Shown: piece by piece, positions 49,378-57,205 of the stretch
Layout of the letters: every line of letters begins with the position of its first letter
Numbering within the stretch: position 1 is the stretch's first letter
DNA from: Nocardia jinanensis
GTDB lineage: Bacteria > Actinomycetota > Actinomycetes > Mycobacteriales > Mycobacteriaceae
DNA: 64,000 nt
NCBI RefSeq assembly: GCF_014645735.1
Contig: NZ_BMMH01000020.1
Span: 21,683-85,682 of the forward strand
Direction: 5' to 3'
The notes under the pieces: generated by a model
What the model was told of the DNA's origin: nothing
Seen by the model: the letters and a program-made list of their open reading frames with translations, nothing else
Database searches by the model: none
Made by a program: the position numbers and the translations under genes

Positions 49378-49440
49378 TGCGGTCCCTCCGCCTTCGCTGC
49401 GGGCTCCGCGGACCGTATGTATTCGCTTCGGAGGAGGCTC
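49362..49440 (+). repeat. 68-bp insertion flanked by 11-bp direct repeats between the ABC genes
   Basis: GGAGGAGGCTC occurs at 49362-49372, within the end of the first ABC gene, and at 49430-49440 as the ribosome site of the second. The intervening DNA contains CGGTCC...GGACCG and CTTCGCTGCGGGCTCCGC, similar to the dispersed repeats of this window. Confidence 0.7.
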
Positions 49441-49441
49441 T

Positions 49442-51352
49442 ATGAGGCCGGGTATGCCTGCGGGGGCTCCGGACGCCAAGCCCAAATCCTTCAAACCGTC
49501 GCTGAAGCGGCTGGTGCGGCGGCTGGTGCCGGAGCGGGTACTGGTGGGCGTGATCATCACGCTGGGCATCGTCTCGGTCGTGCTCAATATCGTCGGCCCG
49601 TATCTCCTCGGTAAGGCCACGAACCTGATCTTCAACGGGGTCGTCGGCCGGCAGCTACCCGCGGGTGTGAGCAAAGACGAAGCCATCGCCGGACTACGCG
49701 CCCAGGGCCAGAACACCATGGCCGACATGCTGTCGGGGATGGATGTCGTACCCGGTGTCGGTATCGACTTCGACGCGGTCGGCCGGGTGCTGACCGTAGT
49801 ACTCGCGCTCTACCTCGGTGCGGCGGTATTCGGCTGGTTGCAGGGCTTCCTGCTCAACGATGTGATCAACCGCGTCATCAAGCGGCTGCGCTCCGACGTC
49901 GAGGACAAGATCCACCGGATGCCGCTGAGCTATTTCGATTCCGCACCTCGCGGTGACGTGCTCAGCCGGGTCACCAATGATGTGGACAACGTCTCGCAGA
50001 GCCTGCAGCAGACCATGAGTCAGCTGCTCGTCTCGCTGCTCACCGTGATCGGCATCCTCGGGATGATGTTCTGGATCTCATGGCTGCTGGCCCTGGTCGC
50101 GCTGCTGACTGTGCCCGCGTTGATCGTGGTCACCGCGCAGATCGCCAAACGATCCAAACCGCATTTCGTCGATCAGTGGAAGTACACCGGCCTGGTGAAC
50201 GCCCAGGTCGAGGAGGCCTACACCGGGCACGAGGTCGTCACCGCGTTCGGCCGCAACAAACAGGTCGGCGCCGAGTTCGACGAACGCAACGACCGTCTGT
50301 TCACCTCCAGCTTCAAGGCGCAGTTCATCTCCGGCCTGATCATGCCCTCGTCGATGTTCCTCGGGAACGTCAACTATGTGCTGATCGCGCTGATCGGCGG
50401 GCTGCGGGTGGCCTCGGGACAGTTGTCGCTGGGTGAGGTGCAGGCGTTCATCCAGTACTCGCGTCAGTTCAGCCAGCCGCTGACCCAGATCGGTGCGATG
50501 GCCAACCTGCTGCAGTCGGGGGTCGCCTCGGCGGAGCGGATCTTCGAGATCCTCGACGCCCCCGAACAGAGCCCGGATCCGGCGAAGGAGATCGTGCGCC
50601 CGCCCGAACGCGGGCGGGTGGAGTTCGACGATGTCTCCTTCCGCTACGAACCGGAGACCCCGGTGATCGAGCATCTCTCGCTGGTCGCCGAACCGGGGCA
50701 TGTGGTCGCGATCGTCGGACCGACCGGTGCCGGAAAGACCACGCTGGTCAATCTGCTGCTGCGGTTCTACGAACTCGATTCCGGCGCCATCACCATCGAC
50801 GGGATCGATATCACCGCGCTGAGCCGTGACCAGCTGCGCTCGCGGATCGGGATGGTGCTCCAGGACACCTGGCTGTTCAAGGGCACTATCCGGGAGAACA
50901 TCTCCTACGGCGATCCGAGTGCGAGCGGAGACGATATCCTCGCCGCCGCGCGCGCGGCCTACGTGGACCGTTTCGTGCACGCGCTGCCGGACGGATACGA
51001 CACCGTGATCGACGAAGAGGGCACCGGAGTGAGCGCCGGTGAGAAACAGCTCATCACCATTGCGCGCGCGTTCCTGTCCAAACCGGCCATCCTGGTGCTC
51101 GACGAGGCCACGAGCTCGGTCGATACCCGCACCGAACTGCTGGTTCAGCAGGCCACCGCGGAACTGCGCCGCGACCGGACCAGTTTCGTCATCGCGCACC
51201 GGCTGTCCACCATCCGCGACGCGGACCTGATCGTGGTGATGGAGGCGGGCCGGATCGTGGAGACCGGAACGCACGAGAACCTCCTCGAGCAGCAGGGAGC
51301 GTACTACCGCCTCTACAACGCGCAGTTCGCGGCGGCCGCGGTCGAAGCCTGA
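49442..51352 (+). CDS. ABC exporter half-transporter, partner with canonical catalytic site
   Basis: The 636-residue protein has a basic N-terminus and six membrane helices with a long outer loop after the first (AGVSKDEAIAGLRAQGQNTM). The ATPase domain has Walker A VGPTGAGKTT, VLQDTWLFKGT, Walker B ILVLDEATSSVD with the catalytic Glu, and the switch VIAHRLST. Its signature reads VSAGEKQLITIARAF instead of SGGQ. Together with the preceding gene this gives one complete and one degenerate ATP site, as in TM287/288-type heterodimeric exporters. ATG 49442 has GGAGGAGG six bases upstream; the 64-base gap appears to be an insertion. Confidence 0.92.
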   Translation: MRPGMPAGAPDAKPKSFKPSLKRLVRRLVPERVLVGVIITLGIVSVVLNIVGPYLLGKATNLIFNGVVGRQLPAGVSKDEAIAGLRAQGQNTMADMLSGMDVVPGVGIDFDAVGRVLTVVLALYLGAAVFGWLQGFLLNDVINRVIKRLRSDVEDKIHRMPLSYFDSAPRGDVLSRVTNDVDNVSQSLQQTMSQLLVSLLTVIGILGMMFWISWLLALVALLTVPALIVVTAQIAKRSKPHFVDQWKYTGLVNAQVEEAYTGHEVVTAFGRNKQVGAEFDERNDRLFTSSFKAQFISGLIMPSSMFLGNVNYVLIALIGGLRVASGQLSLGEVQAFIQYSRQFSQPLTQIGAMANLLQSGVASAERIFEILDAPEQSPDPAKEIVRPPERGRVEFDDVSFRYEPETPVIEHLSLVAEPGHVVAIVGPTGAGKTTLVNLLLRFYELDSGAITIDGIDITALSRDQLRSRIGMVLQDTWLFKGTIRENISYGDPSASGDDILAAARAAYVDRFVHALPDGYDTVIDEEGTGVSAGEKQLITIARAFLSKPAILVLDEATSSVDTRTELLVQQATAELRRDRTSFVIAHRLSTIRDADLIVVMEAGRIVETGTHENLLEQQGAYYRLYNAQFAAAAVEA

Positions 51353-51356
51353 CCCC

Positions 51357-51431
51357 GGCATGGGCGAGTCGGGCCCGAAGGAGGTAGCGGAGCGTGACCA
51401 CGCAGGGCCCTCGCTCATGCCTCATGGACAC
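51357..51431 (+). repeat. full-length SESGPE repeat upstream of tgt
   Basis: GGCATGGGCGAGTCGGGCCC through gtgaccacgcagggccctcg to ggacac matches the whole 75-bp unit of glfT1. Here it lies between genes, with the ABC gene ending just before and tgt starting 12 bases after. Confidence 0.8.
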
Positions 51432-51442
51432 TGCCTGAGAGG

Positions 51443-52687
51443 ATGTCGGCCGTGTCGGATGGCGTCGGTTTCTCGTTCAGTGTCGGTACCCGCCTCCCGG
51501 GACGGCACGGCCGCACCGGTGTGCTGCGGACCCCGCACGGGACCGTCGCCACCCCGGCGTTCGTCCCGGTGGGAACCAAGGCGACCGTCAAGGCTGTGCT
51601 TCCGGAGGCGATGAAGGAGCTGGGGGCGCAGGCGCTGCTCGCCAACGCCTACCACCTGTACCTGCAGCCCGGTCCGGATATCGTCGACGAAGCCGGTGGC
51701 CTGGCGGCCTTCATGAACTGGCCGGGTCCGACCTTCACCGACAGCGGTGGCTTCCAGGTGATGTCGCTGGGTGTGGGGTTCAAGAAGGTCCTGGCGATGG
51801 AGACCGTCGATATACGCAGCGACGACGTCATCGCCAAGGGCAAGGAACGCCTGGCGACCGTGGACGATGAAGGGGTGACCTTCCGGTCACATCTGAACGG
51901 GTCGAAGCACCGGTTCACCCCCGAGGTCTCGATGGGTATCCAGCATCAGCTGGGCGCGGACATCATGTTCGCGTTCGACGAGCTCACCACCCTGATGAAC
52001 ACTCGTGGCTACCAGGAGAAATCGGTTCAGCGCACGCACCAGTGGGCGCAGCGGTGTATCGACGAGCACGAGCGGCTCACCGCCGAACGCGCACACCGGC
52101 CGTATCAGGCGCTGTTCGCGGTCGTTCAGGGTGCGCAGTACGAGGATCTGCGGCGCAAGGCTTCCCGCGAACTGGCCGAGATCCGGGGCGCCGGGGGCAC
52201 CGATTTCGACGGTTACGGAATCGGCGGTGCGCTGGAGAAGCACGCCCTGGGCACCATCGTCGGTTGGTGCTGTGACGAACTGCCCGAGGACAAGCCGCGT
52301 CATATGCTGGGGATCAGTGAACCGGAGGATATGTTCGCCGCGATCGAGGCCGGCGCGGACACCTTCGACTGCGTGAACCCGTCCCGGGTGGGACGCAACG
52401 GCGGTATCTATGTGGAGGCCGGGCGGTTCAATATCGACACCCTCCGGTTCAAACGGGATTTCACCCCGATCGACGAGACCTGCGACTGCTATACGTGCGC
52501 GAACTACACGCGCGCCTATATCCACCACCTGTTCAAGGCCAAGGAGATGCTGGCCTCGACGCTGTGCACGATCCACAACGAACGGTTCACCATCCGGCTG
52601 GTGGACCGAATCCGGGCCAGTATCGACGGTGGATACTTCGACGAGTTCCGTGCCGAATCGCTCGGCCGCTGGCAGGGGCGGATTTGA
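51443..52687 (+). CDS. tgt: tRNA-guanine(34) transglycosylase Tgt
   Basis: Tgt exchanges guanine 34 of GUN-anticodon tRNAs for a queuosine precursor base. The 414-residue TIM-barrel protein has GTRLPGRHGRTGVLRTPHGT, the catalytic Asp100 in PTFTDSGGFQVMSLG, ADIMFAFDELTT, VQGAQYEDLRRKASREL, GYGIGGALEK, DCVNPSRVGRNGGIY and the zinc site CDCYTCANYTRAYIHHL. ATG 51443 and GTG 51452 are possible starts, with GAGAGG nine bases before the latter. It lies near a queuosine-precursor transporter and glutamyl-Q tRNA(Asp) synthetase. No precursor-synthesis gene is present in the window, which suggests salvage. Confidence 0.95.
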   Translation: MSAVSDGVGFSFSVGTRLPGRHGRTGVLRTPHGTVATPAFVPVGTKATVKAVLPEAMKELGAQALLANAYHLYLQPGPDIVDEAGGLAAFMNWPGPTFTDSGGFQVMSLGVGFKKVLAMETVDIRSDDVIAKGKERLATVDDEGVTFRSHLNGSKHRFTPEVSMGIQHQLGADIMFAFDELTTLMNTRGYQEKSVQRTHQWAQRCIDEHERLTAERAHRPYQALFAVVQGAQYEDLRRKASRELAEIRGAGGTDFDGYGIGGALEKHALGTIVGWCCDELPEDKPRHMLGISEPEDMFAAIEAGADTFDCVNPSRVGRNGGIYVEAGRFNIDTLRFKRDFTPIDETCDCYTCANYTRAYIHHLFKAKEMLASTLCTIHNERFTIRLVDRIRASIDGGYFDEFRAESLGRWQGRI

Positions 52688-52826
52688 TCGCGCCGCCTTC
52701 GGCGGTGCGGATCGGGGCACTCCGGGTGTGGTTCGGCGCCGGTGCGGCGGTTCCGACGTCGGACGTAGGTTCCCGGAGCGCCGGTCGATATCCGTTGTCT
52801 CCGGGGACCGGGAACAACAGCGTGGG

Positions 52827-53612
52827 TCAGGAGCGCAGCGGGGCAGCCGCACTCGGGGCGTAGGCCGGTTCGTGTTTCTTCAGCCACGCGATCACCCGGT
52901 AGGTCACCGGCAGGACCAGGATCTCGCACAGGGTTTTCCACAGGAAACCGACGATCACGTAGTTGAAGAACTGGCTCCAGCTGTCGATCCCGATGGCTGT
53001 CGCGGCGATCGAACAGAAGATCAGTGTATCGGCGAGTTCACCGACCACCGTCGACCCGATGAGCCGGGCCCACAGGTACTTCTCCCGGGTCCGTTCCTTG
53101 ATCAGTACCAGGGTCGCGGAGTTGAGCAGCTGGCCGACCACGTAACCGGCCAATCCGGCCAGGACCAATTGCGGTGTGGTGCCGATGACGCTGCGGAAGG
53201 CGTCCTGGTTCTCGTAGAACACCGCGGCGGGCAACCGGATCGCTACGGCGAAACAGATAACGGTGAGCAGCAGTGCGGCGAAACCATAGAAGACAGCGTG
53301 CCGGGTGGCGCGGAATCCGTAGACCTCGCTGAGGACGTCACCGAGGATGTAGGCGAGGGGGAACAGGAAGAACGCGGCGTCGGTGGTGATCGGCAGGATC
53401 TCCAGAGGTCCGAGGGTCAGCGAGCTGCCGGAGAAGAACTGCACCCCCTTGGTCGCGCAGATATTGGAGATGATCAGTGTTGCGGTGAACAGTACGACGA
53501 TCGGTGTGTAGTACCCCCGCGCCACTGGTGCGTACGCCGCATGTGCGGGCGCGGGGTGTCCAGACTTGCCGGGTAAGGGGGTTTTGTTCGACTCTTCCAC
53601 CCGACTATCCAA
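52827..53612 (-). CDS. yhhQ: queuosine precursor transporter (YhhQ/QPTR family)
   Basis: YhhQ proteins import queuosine precursors such as preQ0, preQ1 or queuine. The 261-residue protein has about six membrane helices and family motifs ISNICATKGVQFF, FPLAYILGDVLSEVYGFRAT and RLIGSTVVGELADTLIFCSI AATAIG, with the polar GE-D-F helix conserved. A 35-residue disordered N-terminus precedes. The start is TTG 53612 or GTG 53600; neither has a strong ribosome site. It converges on tgt with 139 bases between and is divergent from the DUF4190 gene. Confidence 0.92.
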   Translation of the reverse strand: MDSRVEESNKTPLPGKSGHPAPAHAAYAPVARGYYTPIVVLFTATLIISNICATKGVQFFSGSSLTLGPLEILPITTDAAFFLFPLAYILGDVLSEVYGFRATRHAVFYGFAALLLTVICFAVAIRLPAAVFYENQDAFRSVIGTTPQLVLAGLAGYVVGQLLNSATLVLIKERTREKYLWARLIGSTVVGELADTLIFCSIAATAIGIDSWSQFFNYVIVGFLWKTLCEILVLPVTYRVIAWLKKHEPAYAPSAAAPLRS

Positions 53613-53625
53613 TCAAACTCTCGAA

Positions 53626-53631
53626 TAGGCT
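53626..53631 (+). promoter_or_regulatory. -10 box (TAGGCT)
   Basis: TAGGCT is followed by six bases and ATG 53638, a leaderless start. Confidence 0.55.
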
Positions 53632-53637
53632 GTTGTC

Positions 53638-54162
53638 ATGACGAACCCCGGTGAATCCGACGAGTGGTGGAAACAGTACGGGGGGTCGGGCGTATCGTCG
53701 GACCCCGCTGCCGGGCAGCACCCGTCCGAACCCTCCAGTTATCCGTCGGCACCGCAGTACCCTTCTACTCCGGCCGCGGTACCCACACCGCCGCCCGCGC
53801 AGCCGTCCTACGCCACCCCGCCCCCGGCCGCTCCCTACCCGGGGACGCCGCCCTATTCGCCCTACGGTGCGGCGGGGGCCGGTTATCCGGCGAGCTACCA
53901 GCCCTACGGCTACCCGGCCACCCGTGGTACCAACGGTCTGGCCATCGCCTCGCTGGTCACCTCACTGGCCGGTTTCGTGACCTGCGGCGCCACTTCCATC
54001 GTCGGGATCATCCTCGGCGTGATCGCGCTCAACCAGATCAAGGACAGCGGTCAGGAGGGCCGGGGTATGGCGCTCGCCGGTATCTGGATCGGGGTGGGCC
54101 TGATCGCCCTGGGTGTCCTCTGGTTCGTGGTGATGATCGTCGCGAGTGCCGCCGGCGCCTGA
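53638..54162 (+). CDS. DUF4190-domain membrane protein with Pro-rich tail
   Basis: The 174-residue protein has an N-terminal 95 residues rich in Pro, Tyr, Ser and Ala (YPSTPAAVPTPPPAQPSYAT). Two membrane helices follow, separated by a short loop: NGLAIASLVTSLAGFVTCGA and GRGMALAGIWIGVGLIALGV with ALNQIKDSGQEG between. This is the DUF4190 hairpin found in many actinobacterial envelope proteins. Its function is unknown. ATG 53638 follows a -10 box by six bases. It converges on the RDD gene with 15 bases between stops. Confidence 0.85.
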   Translation: MTNPGESDEWWKQYGGSGVSSDPAAGQHPSEPSSYPSAPQYPSTPAAVPTPPPAQPSYATPPPAAPYPGTPPYSPYGAAGAGYPASYQPYGYPATRGTNGLAIASLVTSLAGFVTCGATSIVGIILGVIALNQIKDSGQEGRGMALAGIWIGVGLIALGVLWFVVMIVASAAGA

Positions 54163-54177
54163 CCCGGCGGGCGGGCC

Positions 54178-54903
54178 TCAGGCCGCGAGGACCTGGGTAC
54201 CGCCCGCGAGTTTGTCGTGCCAGCCCTGCCGGTTCGGGTTCTTGTCCAGGGTCGCGGCCATGTAGATCATGAGGGCGGCTCCGGCCACCCAGCCCACACA
54301 GGGCACGATCAGGACCGCCAGATAGATATTGCGCTTCAGCGAGACGAGCGGGGGAACAGTGGGCGCCCCGTCCGGTGCCACGACTTTGAGGCCCAGGATC
54401 TTCTTGCCCAGGGTGGCGCCGGTCTTCCACTCCATCAGCACGTTGTACACCAGGGTGACCGCGAAGATGATCGCGTAGCTGACCGAGGGTCCGGTGAGGC
54501 CTGTCAGGTTCGGCATGAGAACGAAGTTCAGCAGCAGCGCGAGCGGGAGCGCGATGATGAGATTGTCGATCAGCCGGGCGGCGAAACGCGGCCACAGATT
54601 GCCGGGGACACCGAACGTGGGCTGGTACTGCCCGTACTGCTGACCCCCGTACTGCGCCTGTGGAAACACCGTCTGCTGATACCGGGGCGCCGGCTCGGCG
54701 GGAGGCGGAGCCGGCTGCCCGTAGGGCTGTGCGGGTGCGCCCTGCTGGATGTAGGGCGCCTGCGGGGCGTACGGATCCGGTTGCGGCGTGTACTGCTCCT
54801 GCTGCGGAACGTACTGCCCGGGCTGCGGGTACTGCGGGGGCTGCTGCCCGTACGGCTGCCCGCCCTGGGGGTAGTTGCTGGGGTCGTACCCGCCACTGGT
54901 CAT
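54178..54903 (-). CDS. RDD-family membrane protein with Pro/Gln-rich tail
   Basis: The 241-residue protein has a 95-residue Pro/Gln/Tyr-rich N-terminus. An RDD domain then follows: NLWPRFAARLIDNLIIALPL with the name-giving Arg and Asp, MEWKTGATLGKKILGLKVV and KNPNRQGWHDKLAGGTQVL. Four hydrophobic segments are present. RDD proteins are linked to transport or ion balance, but their role is not settled. ATG 54903 is preceded by AGGCGAG. It follows gluQ by 45 bases on the same strand and may share its transcript. Confidence 0.87.
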   Translation of the reverse strand: MTSGGYDPSNYPQGGQPYGQQPPQYPQPGQYVPQQEQYTPQPDPYAPQAPYIQQGAPAQPYGQPAPPPAEPAPRYQQTVFPQAQYGGQQYGQYQPTFGVPGNLWPRFAARLIDNLIIALPLALLLNFVLMPNLTGLTGPSVSYAIIFAVTLVYNVLMEWKTGATLGKKILGLKVVAPDGAPTVPPLVSLKRNIYLAVLIVPCVGWVAGAALMIYMAATLDKNPNRQGWHDKLAGGTQVLAA

Positions 54904-54948
54904 CTCGCCTGCCTGAACTCGAATCCGAAGACCTGGTCGCTGGCCAGG

Positions 54949-55890
54949 TTACGGACAGCGGCCCACGACCACCAAGCGGTCGGGGTCGAGCACCCAGGGT
55001 TCGCGGGGGAGCCGGTCGGTGTCGAAACCGGCGAGCAGCTCCTCGGCGCCGCGGCCCGCGAGGCCGAGCGAACCGGCCAGCAGTCCCACCACCCGGTCCA
55101 CGGTCTCGCCGCGAGCGAGCCGATCGGACAGGGTGACCGCGCCGTCGCGTTTGGCCAGCCGCTTGCCTTCGGTGTTGAGCACCAGCGGAACATGCGCGTA
55201 TTCGGGTATCGGGAGATCGAGCAGCGTTGCCAGGTACGCCTGCCGGGGAGTGGACGGGAGTAGATCGTCACCGCGAACCACCTGATCCACACCCTGTTCG
55301 GCGTCGTCGACCACGACCGTCAGGTTGTAGGCGGGGATTCCGTCGCCGCGGCGCAGCACCAGATCGTCTATCGGACCCCGGTATCGGCCGTGCAGTCGAT
55401 CGATGATCTCGAATTCGGTACGAGCCGAACGCAGTCGCAGGGCCGCGGGTTTCCCGGCGGCGCGGCGCTGCGCGCGTTCGGCCGGGGTGAGCTCACGGCA
55501 GGTACCGGGGTAGGCGCCGCCCAGCGGTCCGTGTGGTGCGGTGGCGGCCTGCTGAATTTCCCTTCTGGTGCAGAAACATTCGTAGGTCAGCCCGGCGGAG
55601 GTGAGCTTGTCCACGGCCGCGGCGTAGTGGTCGAGGCGGTCGGATTGACGGGTCACCGGTCCGTCCCAGTCGAGACCGATGGCGGCGAGGTCGGCGAGCT
55701 GGCGTTCCTCGGCACCGGGACGCACCCGGTCCAGATCGTCGACACGCAACACGAACCGGCGCCCGCTGCCGCGGGCGAAGAGCCAGGCGAGCAGGGCGGT
55801 ACGCAGATTGCCCAGGTGCAGGTCCCCCGACGGACTGGGCGCGTACCGCCCGGCCGGGGGCGCGGAGGCTGTCGATGACATCCGGCTCAT
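54949..55890 (-). CDS. gluQ: glutamyl-Q tRNA(Asp) synthetase
   Basis: GluQ-RS attaches glutamate to the queuosine of tRNA(Asp) after Tgt has installed the base, without a tRNA-binding domain. The 313-residue protein is a truncated glutamyl-tRNA synthetase with GRYAPSPSGDLHLGNLRTAL (HIGH motif as HLGN), FVLRVDDLDRVRPG, ECFCTRREIQQAA with part of the zinc site, DDLVLRRGDGIPAYNL and EGKRLAKRDGAVTL (KMSKS-type). The anticodon-binding domain is missing, as expected. ATG 55890 overlaps the upstream DUF309 stop in ATGA. With tgt and yhhQ it makes a queuosine group. Confidence 0.95.
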   Translation of the reverse strand: MSRMSSTASAPPAGRYAPSPSGDLHLGNLRTALLAWLFARGSGRRFVLRVDDLDRVRPGAEERQLADLAAIGLDWDGPVTRQSDRLDHYAAAVDKLTSAGLTYECFCTRREIQQAATAPHGPLGGAYPGTCRELTPAERAQRRAAGKPAALRLRSARTEFEIIDRLHGRYRGPIDDLVLRRGDGIPAYNLTVVVDDAEQGVDQVVRGDDLLPSTPRQAYLATLLDLPIPEYAHVPLVLNTEGKRLAKRDGAVTLSDRLARGETVDRVVGLLAGSLGLAGRGAEELLAGFDTDRLPREPWVLDPDRLVVVGRCP

Positions 55891-56450
55891 GGTAGTTCGC
55901 GGCGCAGCCGGGGCATGAGTTCGGACAGATCGACTTCCGGTGGCGCGGGCCGCTCACTTTCGGCGGCAACGACATCGGCATCCGATGCGGATCCGGCCGG
56001 TCCGGTCAGCCCGGTCAGCAGTGTTTCCGCGTGGGCGATCAGACCCGGGCCGTCCAGGTCGTAGGGGAACTCGCCCGCCGCGTATCCGGCGGCGACCGGA
56101 TCGAAGGCTCGCAGCCGCTCGACCGCGCGTACCAGCAGCGTGCGCGCACCTTTGGGGTTACCGCGTTGGATATGGGTGAGGCCGACTGCGTACTGCGCGA
56201 GACCTTGCCATAGCATGCGTTCGGTGTTCGGGCCGTTCTTCCAGACCGACTCCAGGACTTCGTGCGCGTTGAAGGCCAGCCCCTGGTCCAGCAGTTGCTG
56301 GGCGTAGGTGAGGGCTTCGGCGGGTTCGAGGTCCAGGTCGTCGGGTATCCGCGGTACGCCGGGTCTGCCCGGCGGCAGCGGGCGCCCCAGTCGGTCCCGG
56401 GGCCTGGCGTTGGCGGCTCGCCCCAGCTCGTCTCGATCGCGTTCGGGCAT
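55887..56450 (-). CDS. DUF309-domain protein
   Basis: The 187-residue soluble helical protein has ALTYAQQLLDQGLAFNAHEV LESVWKNG, then LWQGLAQYAVGLTHIQRGNP KGARTLLVRAVERL, the diagnostic blocks of DUF309. Conserved His, Glu and Gln residues line a putative pocket, and the role is unknown. ATG 56450 gives MPERDRDELG. A longer frame to 56603 runs into AT-rich non-coding sequence. It is first in a run with gluQ, joined by an ATGA overlap. Confidence 0.87.
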   Translation of the reverse strand: MPERDRDELGRAANARPRDRLGRPLPPGRPGVPRIPDDLDLEPAEALTYAQQLLDQGLAFNAHEVLESVWKNGPNTERMLWQGLAQYAVGLTHIQRGNPKGARTLLVRAVERLRAFDPVAAGYAAGEFPYDLDGPGLIAHAETLLTGLTGPAGSASDADVVAAESERPAPPEVDLSELMPRLRRELP

Positions 56451-56553
56451 GCCGCCATCATCCCGCCGCGGCGCGATCACCGTTGCGGTAGGGGTATTGA
56501 CAAAAGATTTGCATGCGATCACATAAAGATCACATTCGGCTATTAGTGAGCCC

Positions 56554-56578
56554 GGACGATTTTTGAGCAAAATCGTCC
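56554..56578. terminator. AT-rich hairpin
   Basis: GGACGATTTT and AAAATCGTCC form a 10-bp stem with a TGAGC loop, followed by TTATAAG. It could be a terminator or a regulatory site. Confidence 0.55.
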
Positions 56579-56697
56579 TTATAAGTCTGCAATTGCGTAG
56601 CAATACGGCATCTTAGCAGTATTGGCAAAAGCCTTGGCCCAGTTGGCAAGAGGACGGCAAATCTGGTGTGAACCTGCTATTGTTCGGGGTGCGGGGC

Positions 56698-56715
56698 CCC
56701 CTCATTAGGGGTTTT
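56698..56715 (+). terminator. small hairpin with T-run
   Basis: CCCCT-CATT-AGGGG is followed by TTTT. It lies about 170 bases upstream of the DUF397 gene and could end or attenuate a short transcript. Confidence 0.45.
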
Positions 56716-56887
56716 GGTCACCGCGTCAGATGTGTTCGCGGAAGTGCGAGTCCGATCCTGGCAAACCGGATATTTGCTCGCTACTGCGCGTGCATCGGTG
56801 TATTCGGTGTCATCACCGGATACCAGCTAGTCAGGAACTATGCAGGAATCGAATATCATTATCGACGCAGCGAAGGAGTGCAGTGCC

Positions 56888-57097
56888 GTGAAGGTGGATA
56901 TGACGGGTGCTGTGTGGCGAAAGAGTTCATACAGTGGCCCGGACGGGAACTGCGTGGAGGTGGCATTTCTCGTAGACGGCAACGTGGCGGTCCGCGATAC
57001 AAAGGATCACGGCAGCGGGCCGGTGCTGGCCTTCGCGCCGGGTGACTGGGCCGAGTTCCTGTCCGGATTACCGGCGGGAGATCTCCGCGGCGCCTGA
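56888..57097 (+). CDS. DUF397-domain small protein
   Basis: The 69-residue protein has the DUF397 pattern: VWRKSSYSGPDGNCVEVAFL, VAVRDTKDHGSGPVLAF and GDWAEFLSGL. In actinomycetes such proteins are usually encoded next to an XRE-type regulator and act with it in development or antibiotic control. No such regulator lies in this window, so it is an orphan here. GTG 56888 has GAAGGAG nine bases upstream; the frame is open to ATG 56840. The upstream DNA is AT-rich, consistent with acquired DNA. A hairpin follows. Confidence 0.85.
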   Translation: MKVDMTGAVWRKSSYSGPDGNCVEVAFLVDGNVAVRDTKDHGSGPVLAFAPGDWAEFLSGLPAGDLRGA

Positions 57098-57123
57098 CGG
57101 TTTTCCCGATATCAGGCAAGGTC

Positions 57124-57150
57124 GGCCCCGGGTCGGTTCGGCCCGGGGCC
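57124..57150 (+). terminator. hairpin terminator after the DUF397 gene
   Basis: GGCCCCGGG and CCCGGGGCC form a 9-bp stem followed by TTT. Confidence 0.65.
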
Positions 57151-57193
57151 TTTGCGCGCGGACCGCGAATGGGTTCTGCCCGACAGAATCCAT

Positions 57194-57199
57194 TAGGGT
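57194..57199 (+). promoter_or_regulatory. -10 box (TAGGGT)
   Basis: TAGGGT is followed by six bases and GTG 57206, a leaderless start. Confidence 0.5.
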
Positions 57200-57205
57200 C
57201 GGCCG

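Larger units (their letters stand above)
56451..56887. other. AT-rich intergenic region with two hairpins
   Basis: This 437-base gap is notably AT-richer than the rest of the window. It holds the hairpins at 56554-56578 and 56698-56715. No gene longer than the DUF397 protein is convincing. GC drops most sharply at 56490-56640. Confidence 0.7.

Noticed and set aside
52410..53576. A 388-codon plus-strand frame running across the tgt end and yhhQ
   Set aside because: It is out of frame with tgt and antisense to yhhQ, both of which have clear family motifs.
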